Shown here: piece after piece, positions 17,686 through 26,649 of the stretch
How the letters are laid out: every line of letters starts with the position of its first letter
Position numbering within the stretch: the first letter of the stretch is position 1
DNA from: an uncultured Clostridium sp.
Lineage (GTDB): Bacteria; Bacillota; Clostridia; TANB77; CAG-508
Length of the DNA: 64,000 bases
Direction: 5' to 3'
Assembly (NCBI GenBank): GCA_900554175.1
Contig: USGK01000003.1
Span: forward strand, 1-64,000
Made by a program: the position numbers and the translations under genes
Notes under the pieces: generated by a model
What the model saw: the letters and a program-made list of their open reading frames with translations, nothing else
What the model was told of the DNA's origin: nothing
Database searches by the model: none

Positions 17686-19335
17686 TTAAATATTATTATA
17701 AACTAATAATTTTCTATTTAATTCATCTAAATTTGTTTTTCCTGCTATTACTTTTTTTATTCCATCTAATATTAGTGGTTTATAATTCTCTTCTAATGCT
17801 TTTTTTCTTATTTCAACTGTTGATGCACCTGAAATAATTAATTCTTTTATTTCTTCTGTCATGTTTAAAACTTCAAAAACGCCTATTCTCTCATAGTAAC
17901 CTGAATTGTTGCAATATTCACATCCTACTGCATCATATGTTACATTATTATCTACATCAAATTCAACATTATATTTTTTTCCAATTGCTTCAATTACCTT
18001 TTTTTCTCTTTCACTAAAGCTTCTTGATCTTTTACATTTCGGACACATTCTTCTAACCAATCTTTGTGAAATTGTAGTTCCTACAGTACTTGAAATATCG
18101 TAGTCTGAAACTCCCATTTTTCTAAGTCTAGTTATAACTTCTACAGCATCAATAGTGTGTATTGTAGATAAAACGTAATGTCCTGTTTGACCTGCTTGTA
18201 CAGCTATTTCTGCTGTTTCCTTGTCTCTTATTTCTCCAACAAGTATAATATCAGGGTCTTGTCTTAAGATAGTTCTTAAACTATCTGCAAATCTTACATT
18301 TTTTTCAATTTCAATTTGGTTTAATCCTGGTATTCTTATTTCTACTGGATCTTCTATTGTTGTTATATTTAGCGATTCATCATTTAAATAATCTAATATA
18401 CTATAAAGAGTTGTTGTTTTACCTTCACCTGTAGGTGCAGCCATTATTGTAATACTATTTTTCTTGTTTATTGATTTATTTAAGTAGCTTTCACTATATG
18501 GAAAACCAAGTTCAAAAATGTTTCTTATTTCACTTGATTTTTTTAATAGTCTTAAAACAAATTTTTCGCCATATATATTTTTTTGAGAAGATACACGTAT
18601 ATTATAATTATCGTATAACAAAATTCTACCATCTTGTGAGTCTTGTTTTTCTTGATGCATATTAGATATTGCTTTTAATCTTCCTATCATTTGTGTTTGT
18701 TTTTCTTTTTGGATTTTTGCCATTGTAAAAAGCTCACCATCAATTCTAAACCTTACTCTTACAGAATCAGCTTGTGGTTCTATATGAATATCACTTGCTC
18801 TTTTTTCTATTGCAAGTTTTATCATATTATCTACTAAATCTGTAACTAAATCTGTCTTTTCAAGGTCAGCCAAATTTTGGCTTATTTCGTCTTCATATTT
18901 TTTTAAGAATTCATCTACATTTGATTCAAATGCTATATACTGTTCCATTACTAAACCTTTATTTAGCATTAACATTTTTATATTGGTAATATTTGTTTGT
19001 TGTGATTGTACATCTGCAAATGCTATCTTTATTTTACCAGAATCTACTTCAAATGGAACTGCTTTATATTTTTTCATTAAATCTAATGGTATATATTTTG
19101 CACAATTTATTTTGACATCTTGAATTCTTAGATATTTTCCTTTTTGTCCTAAAATTTCTGCTACTGCATTTATTAGAATTTCAGGGTTTACAACTTCTAA
19201 AATTGATAATGCATCACCTATTTTGACATTTGGATTTTTTTCTTGATAATCTAAGGCTTTTTCAATATCTTCACCTGTTACTATTCCTTTTCTAACAAGT
19301 TGTATTCCTATTGGTTGTTTTCTTTTTATATCCAT
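17686..19335 (-). CDS. pilB: type IV pilus assembly ATPase PilB (GspE family)
   Basis: 549 residues. N-terminal MshEN-like domain (residues 1-150), Walker A APTGEGKTTTLYSIL near residue 305, Asp box EIRDKETAEIAVQAGQTGH, His box STIHTIDAVEVITRLRKMG, and the zinc-binding tetracysteine CPKCKR...CEYCNNSGY typical of PilB/GspE. It powers pilin polymerisation. Follows two minor-pilin genes. Confidence 0.94.
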   Translation of the reverse strand: MDIKRKQPIGIQLVRKGIVTGEDIEKALDYQEKNPNVKIGDALSILEVVNPEILINAVAEILGQKGKYLRIQDVKINCAKYIPLDLMKKYKAVPFEVDSGKIKIAFADVQSQQTNITNIKMLMLNKGLVMEQYIAFESNVDEFLKKYEDEISQNLADLEKTDLVTDLVDNMIKLAIEKRASDIHIEPQADSVRVRFRIDGELFTMAKIQKEKQTQMIGRLKAISNMHQEKQDSQDGRILLYDNYNIRVSSQKNIYGEKFVLRLLKKSSEIRNIFELGFPYSESYLNKSINKKNSITIMAAPTGEGKTTTLYSILDYLNDESLNITTIEDPVEIRIPGLNQIEIEKNVRFADSLRTILRQDPDIILVGEIRDKETAEIAVQAGQTGHYVLSTIHTIDAVEVITRLRKMGVSDYDISSTVGTTISQRLVRRMCPKCKRSRSFSEREKKVIEAIGKKYNVEFDVDNNVTYDAVGCEYCNNSGYYERIGVFEVLNMTEEIKELIISGASTVEIRKKALEENYKPLILDGIKKVIAGKTNLDELNRKLLVYNNI

Positions 19336-19351
19336 AACTATTCACCCTTTC

Positions 19352-19807
19352 TTAATTATTATTTTTTTCAAATGAATAAATTTTATCGTATGTATTTTTA
19401 TCGTCAAATTTTATTGTTATTTTTACAGTGTTTCTTTCTAATGTAACTACCATATCTTCAACTTTATTACACAAACTAAATTGTGTTTTTACTTCATTTT
19501 CTTTTATTTCTTGATAATAAATATTGTTGTCAACAAGAAAATATTTATGTATTTCATTATTATTAAATTTTATCGTTATTTGATTATTTTCTCCTGAAAA
19601 TACATTTGAAATATTTTTGGCGCTTAAGTCATTTGATAAATAACTTGTAAATTCAGTATATTCGCTTGATGTCTTTTCATTTATAGATATTTCATTAAAA
19701 TTTTTATAAAAATAATTTGTAAGCATCATAATAGTCCCTGACAAAATCAGCATAGCTAATATATAGATAATTAATGATGTAAGTGTAATACCTTTATTAT
19801 TTTTCAT
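19352..19807 (-). CDS. prepilin-like minor pilin
   Basis: 151 residues with a class-III-type N-terminus KNNKGITLTSLIIYILAML: a short basic leader ending in Gly, then a hydrophobic helix. Position 5 after the cleavage point is Ser, not Glu, so the usual pilin-pilin charge pair is missing. The rest is a hydrophilic globular domain. Gene position, between a PilV-like pilin and pilB, suggests a GspJ/PilW-like minor pilin. Confidence 0.75.
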   Translation of the reverse strand: MKNNKGITLTSLIIYILAMLILSGTIMMLTNYFYKNFNEISINEKTSSEYTEFTSYLSNDLSAKNISNVFSGENNQITIKFNNNEIHKYFLVDNNIYYQEIKENEVKTQFSLCNKVEDMVVTLERNTVKITIKFDDKNTYDKIYSFEKNNN

Positions 19808-19844
19808 ATTTAGTTAAATGTAGTATCCTACATTTTCCTCCTTT

Positions 19845-20378
19845 TTATTTTTTTGTAATTACATTAGAAATTTCTATTTTTTCTGTACCTCTTCCAATGC
19901 TATATTCTACAATTACATTAACTGTTTTTACTAAATTTTTAGTTAAAGTTTCATTATTATCTTTAAGTTCATCTGCATAATCAATAACTTTTGTAGTAAC
20001 TTGATAGATATTTTTATCATTATCAGTTACATTAAATATAATCGCTTGATTTCCTTGTGTATCTTTAATTTCAGCCTTACCTTCTATATTGGTAATAACT
20101 GAGCTATTATTTATTCTAGAAATAAAATCATCATTGGTTGCTGTTTTTGTATTATCCACGTCTATGTTTGAATATAAATTTTCAATATTTTCTACTTGCT
20201 TTGCTATTTCAATAACGTTTGTAGCAAGATTAATTGCAAAAGATTTTCTTTCTAACTTCCTTCCTGCTTTATTTACATTATAAATCATAGCTCCTAGTGT
20301 TGGTATTAAAATTGTCATTATTAAAATTGATACTGCAATATCTGCTCCAACATATCCTTTATTATTTCTTAGTTTCAT
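19845..20378 (-). CDS. prepilin-like minor pilin (PilV/GspI-like position)
   Basis: 177 residues, N-terminus RNNKGYVGADIAVSILIM with a basic leader ending in Gly and a hydrophobic helix. Position 5 after the likely cleavage point is Asp, replacing the conserved Glu with another acid. A globular domain rich in Asp, Asn and Thr follows. A minor pilin that may prime assembly; the exact counterpart cannot be assigned by eye. Confidence 0.7.
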   Translation of the reverse strand: MKLRNNKGYVGADIAVSILIMTILIPTLGAMIYNVNKAGRKLERKSFAINLATNVIEIAKQVENIENLYSNIDVDNTKTATNDDFISRINNSSVITNIEGKAEIKDTQGNQAIIFNVTDNDKNIYQVTTKVIDYADELKDNNETLTKNLVKTVNVIVEYSIGRGTEKIEISNVITKK

Positions 20379-20436
20379 AAATTTCTTGATCTAAGTCAAA
20401 CTTAAATCTCTCCTTTCTTGAAATTTACATTTTATT

Positions 20437-21264
20437 TTAACTATAAAAAGATAATAAAATATAAACATAAATAGTATCTATTATATTAAAAACACATAAG
20501 TAAAATGGTATATTAATTCTTATTTTTTCTATTGTCTTAACTTTTTTACTTAAATTTCTATTCTTTTTAAAATGCTTGTCCGAATTTGATGTTAATCTTA
20601 TAATTGCTATCAAAATTAATGTTGTAATAATTGTAAAACTTGTTAAAATTTCACCTGTAAAAATTGCCATTACAATAATTAAAATTAATGTATCACAAGT
20701 TAAACAAATCTTTCTTTTTTTCTTTTCATATATTGTGTCTATTATAAATAAAAAGATTAGTGCTATTAAATACATAGCATATCTATATATACTAGCATTT
20801 TCTATTATGCATAGATATAATATGTACCCCAAAGATACTGTTACTGCATAATATAGAACACTTTTTTCGATTTTTCTTGATTCATTTGCGATTCCTGCAA
20901 TAATAAATATTGCACATAAATATAATACAAAAAATGAAAATTCTGCTATTGTTTGCATTTTCAAATTATTTGCATCTATGCCTATTATATAAGCAAATAC
21001 TAAAAATGTTATTCCTGAAAGAACCTCCAAAATTAAATACCTTGGTCTTATCTTTTGTCCACAATGTTTGCACTTTCCTCCTAAAAATACATAACTTAAA
21101 ATTGGTATTAACTCAAAAAATCCCAATTTATTATTACAATTAGGGCAAAACGAATGTGTATGTATTATATCTTTTTTTCTTGGAATTCTATAAACCGCAA
21201 GTGTATAAAAACTTCCAAATAATGTTCCTATTATAAATATTATTGTGTATAAAAATATGTTCAT
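20437..21264 (-). CDS. pilD: prepilin peptidase (A24 family), active-site aspartates degenerate
   Basis: 275 residues, multi-pass membrane protein. The N-terminal methylase-type half is clear: GTLFGSFYTLAVYRIPR, a zinc tetracysteine CPNCNNKL...CKHCGQKI, and ELIPILSYVFLGGKC. In the peptidase half the first catalytic Asp position reads AGIANESRKIEKS (no Asp) and the GxGD motif is replaced by a CLTCDTL-like sequence. It may still be active using other acidic residues, be N-methylase only, or be replaced by another peptidase. It lies between the major pilin and the minor pilin genes. Confidence 0.8.
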   Translation of the reverse strand: MNIFLYTIIFIIGTLFGSFYTLAVYRIPRKKDIIHTHSFCPNCNNKLGFFELIPILSYVFLGGKCKHCGQKIRPRYLILEVLSGITFLVFAYIIGIDANNLKMQTIAEFSFFVLYLCAIFIIAGIANESRKIEKSVLYYAVTVSLGYILYLCIIENASIYRYAMYLIALIFLFIIDTIYEKKKRKICLTCDTLILIIVMAIFTGEILTSFTIITTLILIAIIRLTSNSDKHFKKNRNLSKKVKTIEKIRINIPFYLCVFNIIDTIYVYILLSFYS

Positions 21265-21360
21265 TTTTATTTTTTTCCTTTCGTAAAGTACAGATTTGAA
21301 TTAAAATCGATTTTTGATACAACAAAATTGTAATTATTTTCTTCAAATGTTTATTTTTAA

Positions 21361-21395
21361 TAAAAGCATATGCATATAGCATGCATATGCTTTTA
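21361..21395 (-). terminator. hairpin after the major pilin gene, likely partial terminator
   Basis: A nearly perfect inverted repeat (AAAAGCATATGCAT and its complement, five-base loop) 12 bases after the pilin stop. It probably ends or stabilises a pilin-only transcript so that pilin is made in excess over the assembly proteins downstream. Confidence 0.65.
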
Positions 21396-21406
21396 TATTT
21401 TAATTA

Positions 21407-21868
21407 TTAAGAGTTAGTTATAACCCATGAAATTTTTCCGTTAGTAACTGTACCAGTTGATTTGAAAGTACCTTTATTGTTAGTAATTGTCATTTCTATT
21501 TTAGTAACAGCTGTTGCAGTACTTGTTACTTTTATATTACCTTCTGGAATATCTTTGTTATCTATAGCTGTAGCTAAATTAGCTTCTGTTACTTGTTCAA
21601 CTAAATAAGCATCTAAAGTCTTGTCTGTTCCACTAATTTCATTTGTAACATAGCTTTTTTCATAGTATTCAGCTACTTTGTCAGATACAAATAAACTTAC
21701 AGCATCATTTGCAGCACCTAATTCATTTTTAGCACTTGCAGTTCCAGCTCTATTTAATATACCATTATCACCACTTAACATAGCAATTGAAACACCTGCT
21801 AATATTAATAATACGATAATTGTAATTACTAATGCAATTAATGTAATACCTCCATTTTTCTTTAACAT
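21407..21868 (-). CDS. pilA: major type IV pilin
   Basis: 153 residues: leader MLKKNGG, then ITLIALVITIIVLLILAGVSI. The leader is short and basic and ends in Gly, as in PilD substrates. Ala replaces Glu at position 5 of the mature protein, a variant common in clostridial pilins. The remaining domain is rich in Thr and Ala with no cysteines. Strong ribosome binding site (GGAGGG) and a hairpin after the gene support high expression. Confidence 0.85.
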   Translation of the reverse strand: MLKKNGGITLIALVITIIVLLILAGVSIAMLSGDNGILNRAGTASAKNELGAANDAVSLFVSDKVAEYYEKSYVTNEISGTDKTLDAYLVEQVTEANLATAIDNKDIPEGNIKVTSTATAVTKIEMTITNNKGTFKSTGTVTNGKISWVITNS

Positions 21869-21945
21869 AAAATTCCCTCCTTCTATAATATTTTATTTAT
21901 CTTATGTATACTTATCTTTCGACAAATATAACTTTAATAACTTAA

Positions 21946-22395
21946 TTATTTTGTACCTGTGTTTTTAAAATAAGAATTATTTTCTTCATTTGAAGTTGTA
22001 TTCGTTTCATTTTTAGTTCCACCATTTGGTTTTTCTGTGCTATCTGATGTAGAAGAATTTGTGTTATTATCTACACTAGATGATGAATTTGTTGTAGTTG
22101 ATGTTTGATTTGTATAAACCGAAAATGGATTTTGTTTTCCTGGTACATATTCATTTTTATTTTGATAATTATTTAAATCTGTACTTGTTACTTCATACGT
22201 TAAAATAATATTTGAATTATCACTTGCTACACTATCTTTAAGTGAATTCTTAACATCATCTGTAGCAGAGTACGTTGCAGTTTCAGTTGTCTGAATTCTA
22301 TTTGGTATATACTCATATAGTATTACTGCAAATAATAACATTGATAGAAGTATTATAAGTAAGATTATAATTATTTCTTTTATAATATTTGACAT
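21946..22395 (-). CDS. PilP-like pilus alignment protein
   Basis: 149 residues from an ATG placed five bases after GGAGG; an earlier ATG at 22407 lies on the ribosome binding site itself. One N-terminal membrane helix (IIIILLIILLSMLLFAVILY), then an extracellular region with YVPGKQNPFSVY, which resembles the GKxNPF motif of PilP, and a long Ser/Thr/Asn tail. Its place after pilM-N and pilO fits a PilP equivalent. Asn/Thr tails occur both here and in PilO. Confidence 0.55.
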   Translation of the reverse strand: MSNIIKEIIIILLIILLSMLLFAVILYEYIPNRIQTTETATYSATDDVKNSLKDSVASDNSNIILTYEVTSTDLNNYQNKNEYVPGKQNPFSVYTNQTSTTTNSSSSVDNNTNSSTSDSTEKPNGGTKNETNTTSNEENNSYFKNTGTK

Positions 22396-22425
22396 TTTGC
22401 CCTCCAAATATTTTTTTTATACATT

Positions 22426-23193
22426 TTAGTCTGTTGTATTATTGTTAACTGTTGTATTAGTCGTGTTTGATGCAGTATTATTTGTATTCGATTTTGTAGT
22501 ATTATTCTCTGTTGTGTTTGTTGTATTCGTATTATTTTTTGTGTCTGTATTAGTATCAGTATTTTGTTCTATTGATTTAATATTTATTGCTACTTCATCA
22601 CAACTAAATGTTGCTTTTACTAATGTTTGATTTGCTTTTGTTGTATTACTACTTTTCGATGTAGATTCATCATTCTGAGTCATAACAAAATTATCAATTT
22701 TAAAACCAAGTTTTGAATCATTTTCTATTGCATAAATAAAATCAGTAATTCCTACATAACTACCTATAGCTGTAAAGTTCAATTTATAATATCCTTGTCC
22801 CATACTGCTATTAGTAAGATCTATTTTCATATCTACATCATTATCTTTTGCATAATTTCCTAATTTTGTCCATAAAAATTCTATTTCATATTTTTCTGTA
22901 GTGGCTAAATAACCTGTTCCAGATTCTGAATTTAAAAGTATTTGACTTTCATATTCGTCTTTTGTTTTTTGAAGTGATTTTTGAGATAACTCTGTCGCAC
23001 TAACTGCACTTGGTAAATCACTTTGTGCTAATTTTGTTAACTTATCATTTTTTTCTTTTAATTTATCACTTTCATTTTTTATTTGGGTAACACCTAATAC
23101 GTTTATTCCTCCTATATTGATTCCTTTTATTAAAACAAAACCAAATATTGTAACCATAAGTGCTATTCCAATTCCTAATAATATTTTTCTCAT
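22426..23193 (-). CDS. pilO: type IV pilus alignment protein PilO
   Basis: 255 residues. Single N-terminal membrane helix, a coiled-coil (about residues 35-85) and a ferredoxin-like PilO domain ending near VKATFSCDEVAINI. A low-complexity Asn/Thr tail follows from about residue 205, encoded by AAT/ACT repeats. The start overlaps the pilM-N stop by four bases, so the two are coupled. PilO pairs with PilN in the inner-membrane alignment complex. Confidence 0.8.
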   Translation of the reverse strand: MRKILLGIGIALMVTIFGFVLIKGINIGGINVLGVTQIKNESDKLKEKNDKLTKLAQSDLPSAVSATELSQKSLQKTKDEYESQILLNSESGTGYLATTEKYEIEFLWTKLGNYAKDNDVDMKIDLTNSSMGQGYYKLNFTAIGSYVGITDFIYAIENDSKLGFKIDNFVMTQNDESTSKSSNTTKANQTLVKATFSCDEVAINIKSIEQNTDTNTDTKNNTNTTNTTENNTTKSNTNNTASNTTNTTVNNNTTD

Positions 23194-24827
23194 GGCAAAT
23201 CTCCTTCTATTGTTACAGAAACCACATTATTGCTTTTCACACCACTTGATGAAACAACATTTGTCAAAATTTCACTAGTTTTTAATTTAGCAATAAAATA
23301 TCCAAGTTGTGTATATTCATTGCATTTTGCTTTTATTACAATATGTTTATCAGTCGTGTTTTCTATAGATACCAATTGAACTTCTTCAGGTATTCTGTAC
23401 ATTATTTGGTTTAAAAGATTCGGTATTTGATTTCTACTTTGTGTAACTTCACTTATTCTATTATTTATTTCTTGCAATTGCTTTAACAAGTTTTGATATT
23501 TAAGTCTTGTTGAATCAAGAGTTTTCTTATCTTGATTTGCTTTAGCAATTTCTGCATTTTGTTTTGTTGTAAGAAGATCTAATTCTTCGTTTTTCTTTTT
23601 AAATCCTGAGCATAAAATTGATGACAAGATAATAAACACAATTATTAAAATTAAAACTCCATATATTGCTCTCACAAAGTTCTTTTCCATCGGAGCCAAT
23701 TTTCCTTTAAAGTCCATATCTAGATTTAATTTTAAATTTAGTTTTTTATTTTTTCCCTCTTTAGCAGGTCTTTTTTTAGATTCTGGCATTGTAATTTTCA
23801 TTTCTTGTTTTAATCTTTCTGAAAGAGATAATTTTTTGAAATTCATGCCTTTTAATGTGTCATTTAATCTTTGAACTGCTAAAGCTATAGCGGAATTCAC
23901 TTCAATATAGTCTTTTATGTTTATTTTATCAAGTACTTGTTCTAAAAAGTTAGGTTTTAATATTTCGCATTCTGCCTGAGATAAACCTTCTTGAAAATAT
24001 AAATCAACATTATTTATTAATGCCAAACTTCCTGTCAAATATACCTTAGAAATTTTCATTGGTGCTTCTAAAATTATTTCTTGCACTCTTTGGCTTATTT
24101 GGTAAAGCGTTGGCATAATATATTGTAAATACGGTTGTTCTTCCACTGTCGAAACTACTTCTGCAGTATATATAGTTGTATTTTTGCATATTTCATATGC
24201 TTTTGACATAGAATTTTCTATTCTATTAATTTTATCTAAAATTTCTCCACTTCCAGCATCCATTGTTTCAACATTATAGATTTGTTTATCTGTAATAGTT
24301 GTAATAGTAGTTTTTTCTTCCATGTTAACTACTAAAATATTTTCATTTTTTTCCATTTTAGCAATATTTGCAATTGTCATTCCCATTGGAAGTACATCTG
24401 TAAGCTTATACTTTTCAATATATTGCATTCTTTTATTTAATTCAATCTTATTAACATATATATTTATTGTTTTTATTCTATCTTTATCAGAATATTTAGG
24501 TACTAATGCATATCTTATTTCAAGTGCATTTTTGTTGTATTTTTTTTCATCACAATATGCTTCAAATTCTGTCTCGATTGTCTTTTGTACATCTTTTTTA
24601 TTCAATAATGCAAAAATATCAAAATACATATATTTTTCTTCTGACAAATTAATTGCAATCGGTGTATTAAAACTGTATGTTTCTTCAACAATTTTATTTA
24701 TTTCAGATGTTAAATTTTCAAAAAACCTTACTCCAAAGGATTCAACTTTAATGCTATTATTTTCTTTAGAAACTTTAGCATATTTTATTAAATTGTTTTC
24801 TATATATATTCCTAAGCAATTTTGCAT
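23190..24827 (-). CDS. fused PilM-PilN pilus alignment protein
   Basis: 545 residues. Residues 1 to about 345 are a PilM actin-like ATPase domain (GIYIENNLIKYAKVS at the start, NMEEKTTITTIT, TGSLALINNVDLYF). Residues about 375-545 are PilN-like: a short basic stretch, a membrane helix near 383-405, a coiled-coil, then the ferredoxin-like domain (YRIPEEVQLVSIENTTD). In most pilus operons these are two genes, with PilM binding the N-terminal tail of PilN. Here the pair is covalent. First gene of the pilus operon. Confidence 0.82.
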   Translation of the reverse strand: MQNCLGIYIENNLIKYAKVSKENNSIKVESFGVRFFENLTSEINKIVEETYSFNTPIAINLSEEKYMYFDIFALLNKKDVQKTIETEFEAYCDEKKYNKNALEIRYALVPKYSDKDRIKTINIYVNKIELNKRMQYIEKYKLTDVLPMGMTIANIAKMEKNENILVVNMEEKTTITTITDKQIYNVETMDAGSGEILDKINRIENSMSKAYEICKNTTIYTAEVVSTVEEQPYLQYIMPTLYQISQRVQEIILEAPMKISKVYLTGSLALINNVDLYFQEGLSQAECEILKPNFLEQVLDKINIKDYIEVNSAIALAVQRLNDTLKGMNFKKLSLSERLKQEMKITMPESKKRPAKEGKNKKLNLKLNLDMDFKGKLAPMEKNFVRAIYGVLILIIVFIILSSILCSGFKKKNEELDLLTTKQNAEIAKANQDKKTLDSTRLKYQNLLKQLQEINNRISEVTQSRNQIPNLLNQIMYRIPEEVQLVSIENTTDKHIVIKAKCNEYTQLGYFIAKLKTSEILTNVVSSSGVKSNNVVSVTIEGDLP

Positions 24828-24893
24828 TTTATTTCTCCTTTTTTAGATTTTTATAAATACACACAAAAATAACTACTTAACTTTTGCAGTTTT

Positions 24894-24922
24894 ATTTTAA
24901 CTTTTTTTTATATGAAAATCAA
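24894..24922 (-). promoter_or_regulatory. predicted promoter of the type IV pilus operon
   Basis: Minus strand TTGATT, 17 bases, TAAAAT, about 65 bases before the pilM-N start. The phased half-site array lies just upstream of its -35. Confidence 0.5.
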
Positions 24923-24937
24923 TATCTTTAACATAAA

Positions 24938-24965
24938 TGTAATATAAATGTAACAACATTGTAAC
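24938..24965 (+). promoter_or_regulatory. WalR/PhoP-type phased half-sites between pilM-N and spoVAC
   Basis: TGTAAT, TGTAAC and TGTAAC start at 24938, 24949 and 24960, exactly 11 bp apart; a 5/6 match (TTTAAC) sits 11 bp before. This fits TGTWAH-N5-TGTWAH. The array is 15 bp upstream of the predicted pilus promoter -35 and could also affect divergent spoVA. Confidence 0.55.
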
Positions 24966-25082
24966 ATTTATATTTTTTCTTATTTTTCTTAAATTTATTC
25001 CATTTTTTTATTTTTTGTAAACTTTTGAATAAAATATATTTTTTTGTAAAAAATATTGATAAACTTTAAAATTTGAAAGGAT

Positions 25083-25541
25083 GTGAAAGCATTGTCAAAT
25101 CCATTAGATACAACAAAAGACTATCAAGATTACGTTAATCAAAAATCTCCAAATTCTCCAATATTAAAAAATTGTTTATATGCTTTTTTAATTGGTGGAC
25201 TCATCTGTTCAATAGGACAACTTATTATGGATTACAGTCTATATAAAGGTCTTTCTGAAGAAATTGCTGGTACAATTGTTTCTATTATTTTAATTGGTAT
25301 CAGTGCTTTTTTAACAGGTTTAAACCTATTTAATAAAATTGGTAAAATTGCTGGTGCTGGATCACTTGTTCCTATAACAGGATTTGCAAACTCAATTGTT
25401 GCACCTGCTATGGAATATAAATCAGAAGGCTATGTAATGGGAGTAGGTGCAAAAATGTTCACTGTTGCAGGACCTGTATTAGTTTATGGTATTTCTAGTT
25501 CCATTATTGTTGGCTTTATTTATTTTATTTTTAATTGTTAA
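25083..25541 (+). CDS. spoVAC: stage V sporulation protein AC
   Basis: 152-residue membrane protein of the SpoVA channel that moves dipicolinic acid into the forespore and releases it on germination. Family blocks: FLIGGLICSIGQLIMDY, the KIAGAGSLVPITGFANSIVA loop and EGYVMGVGAKMFTVAGPV. The start is GTG at 25083 or TTG at 25092; spacing from the AAAGGA site favours the TTG slightly. First gene of spoVAC-AD-AE. Confidence 0.93.
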   Translation: MKALSNPLDTTKDYQDYVNQKSPNSPILKNCLYAFLIGGLICSIGQLIMDYSLYKGLSEEIAGTIVSIILIGISAFLTGLNLFNKIGKIAGAGSLVPITGFANSIVAPAMEYKSEGYVMGVGAKMFTVAGPVLVYGISSSIIVGFIYFIFNC

Positions 25542-25557
25542 TGAAAGGAAAAACATT

Positions 25558-26561
25558 ATGCAAAAATTAGGTAAACAAACTATAAAATTTGATAATCCTC
25601 CTACTATATTAGAAACTGCATGTATAGCAGGTCCTAAAGAAGCTGATGGACCTCTTGCAAAATATTTCGATAAGTGCATCGAGGATGAAATGTATGAAGA
25701 GAAAACTTGGGAAAAAGCTGAAAGCAAGATTATAAAAGAAACAGTAAACACTCTTATTGGCAAATCTAATTTAGCTGTTTCCGATTTAGAATACTGTTTT
25801 GCCGGAGATTTATTAAACCAATGTATTTCTTCTAGTTTTGGTCTTAGAGAATTAAATATTCCGTTTTTCGGAATTTTCGGTGCATGTTCTACTTTTGTTG
25901 AAGGATTATCTTTAGCATCTGTTTTTATTGACGGAGGAATAAATAAAACATTGTGTACTGCCTCAAGTCACTTTTGTAGTTCTGAAAGGCAATTTAGATT
26001 TCCTCTAGAATTAGGAAATCAAAGACCTCCAACAGCTCAATGGACAGTCACAGCTTGCCGGAGCAGCCATTCTTTCTAGAGATGGTCAAGGACCATTTAT
26101 TACACACATTACTACTGGAAAGATTGTTGACATGGGTATAAAAGATGCAAATAATATGGGGGCAGCAATGGCTCCTGCTGCATTTGATACAATTATGACT
26201 CATTTTAAAGATACTGGAAGAAATCCATCATATTATGATGCAATTTTAACAGGAGATTTAGGTTATATTGGAAAAGATATTGTTATTGATTTATTTGCTA
26301 AAAATGGTTACAACATAAAGTCTGTTTATAATGATTGTGGCGTTTTAATTTTTGATAAAGAAAATCAAGATACTCATTCAGGAGGTAGTGGTTGCCGGTT
26401 GTTGTGCAAGTGTCTTTTCTGGATTCTTATTTAACCAATTAAAAACAAAGAAAATAAAAAGACTTCTACTTGTCGCCACAGGTGCTCTTATGAATTCAAT
26501 GAGTTCTCAACAAGGTGAATCTATTCCCGGGATTGCTCATGCTATTAGTATCGAATTATAA
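25558..26561 (+). CDS. spoVAD: stage V sporulation protein AD, frame broken at two CGG codons
   Basis: Thiolase-fold SpoVA subunit that binds dipicolinic acid. It starts at the ATG of MQKLGKQTIKF, after AAAGGA. The family sequence is continuous only with two +1 shifts. At CGG 26059-26061, QWTVTAC-G-AAILSRDG replaces a premature stop. At CGG 26396-26398, SGGSGC-G-CCASVFSGF replaces SGCRLLCKC. The corrected product is 333 residues, close to the 338 of B. subtilis. Both restored residues fall on glycines conserved in the family (GAGAA-like and SGCGC-like motifs), which supports Gly decoding. Two shifts in one gene would make expression very sensitive to shift efficiency. Confidence 0.9.
26059..26061 (+). 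other. CGG +1 frameshift site 1 in spoVAD
   Basis: In-frame codon 168 is CGG, preceded by TGC and followed by A. Skipping C reads GGA and continues AAILSRDGQGPF. The zero frame stops five codons later. Confidence 0.85.
26396..26398 (+). other. CGG +1 frameshift site 2 in spoVAD
   Basis: CGG preceded by TGC and followed by T. Skipping C reads GGT and restores the SGCGC-type motif near the SpoVAD C-terminus. The zero frame stops after eleven unrelated codons. Confidence 0.85.
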
Positions 26562-26605
26562 CTTATATTTTTTACTTTTATTTTAATTTTATATTTAGAA
26601 AGGAG

Positions 26606-26640
26606 TGTATGATTATTTAAACTTTTAAATATATCATACA
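26606..26640 (+). promoter_or_regulatory. hairpin inserted between ribosome binding site and start of spoVAE
   Basis: A strong AAGGAG (26600-26605) is followed at once by an inverted repeat (TGTATGAT ... ATCATACA with an inner 7-8 bp A/T stem). Nine bases after the hairpin comes the spoVAE ATG. If the stem folds, the effective spacing becomes a normal nine bases. A three-codon ATG ATT ATT TAA ORF lies inside the stem. Confidence 0.5.
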
Positions 26641-26649
26641 AGATTTTAA

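Noticed and set aside
24322..24846. 174-codon open frame on the plus strand opposite pilM-N
   Set aside because: Composition is a mirror of the coding strand; no start signal.
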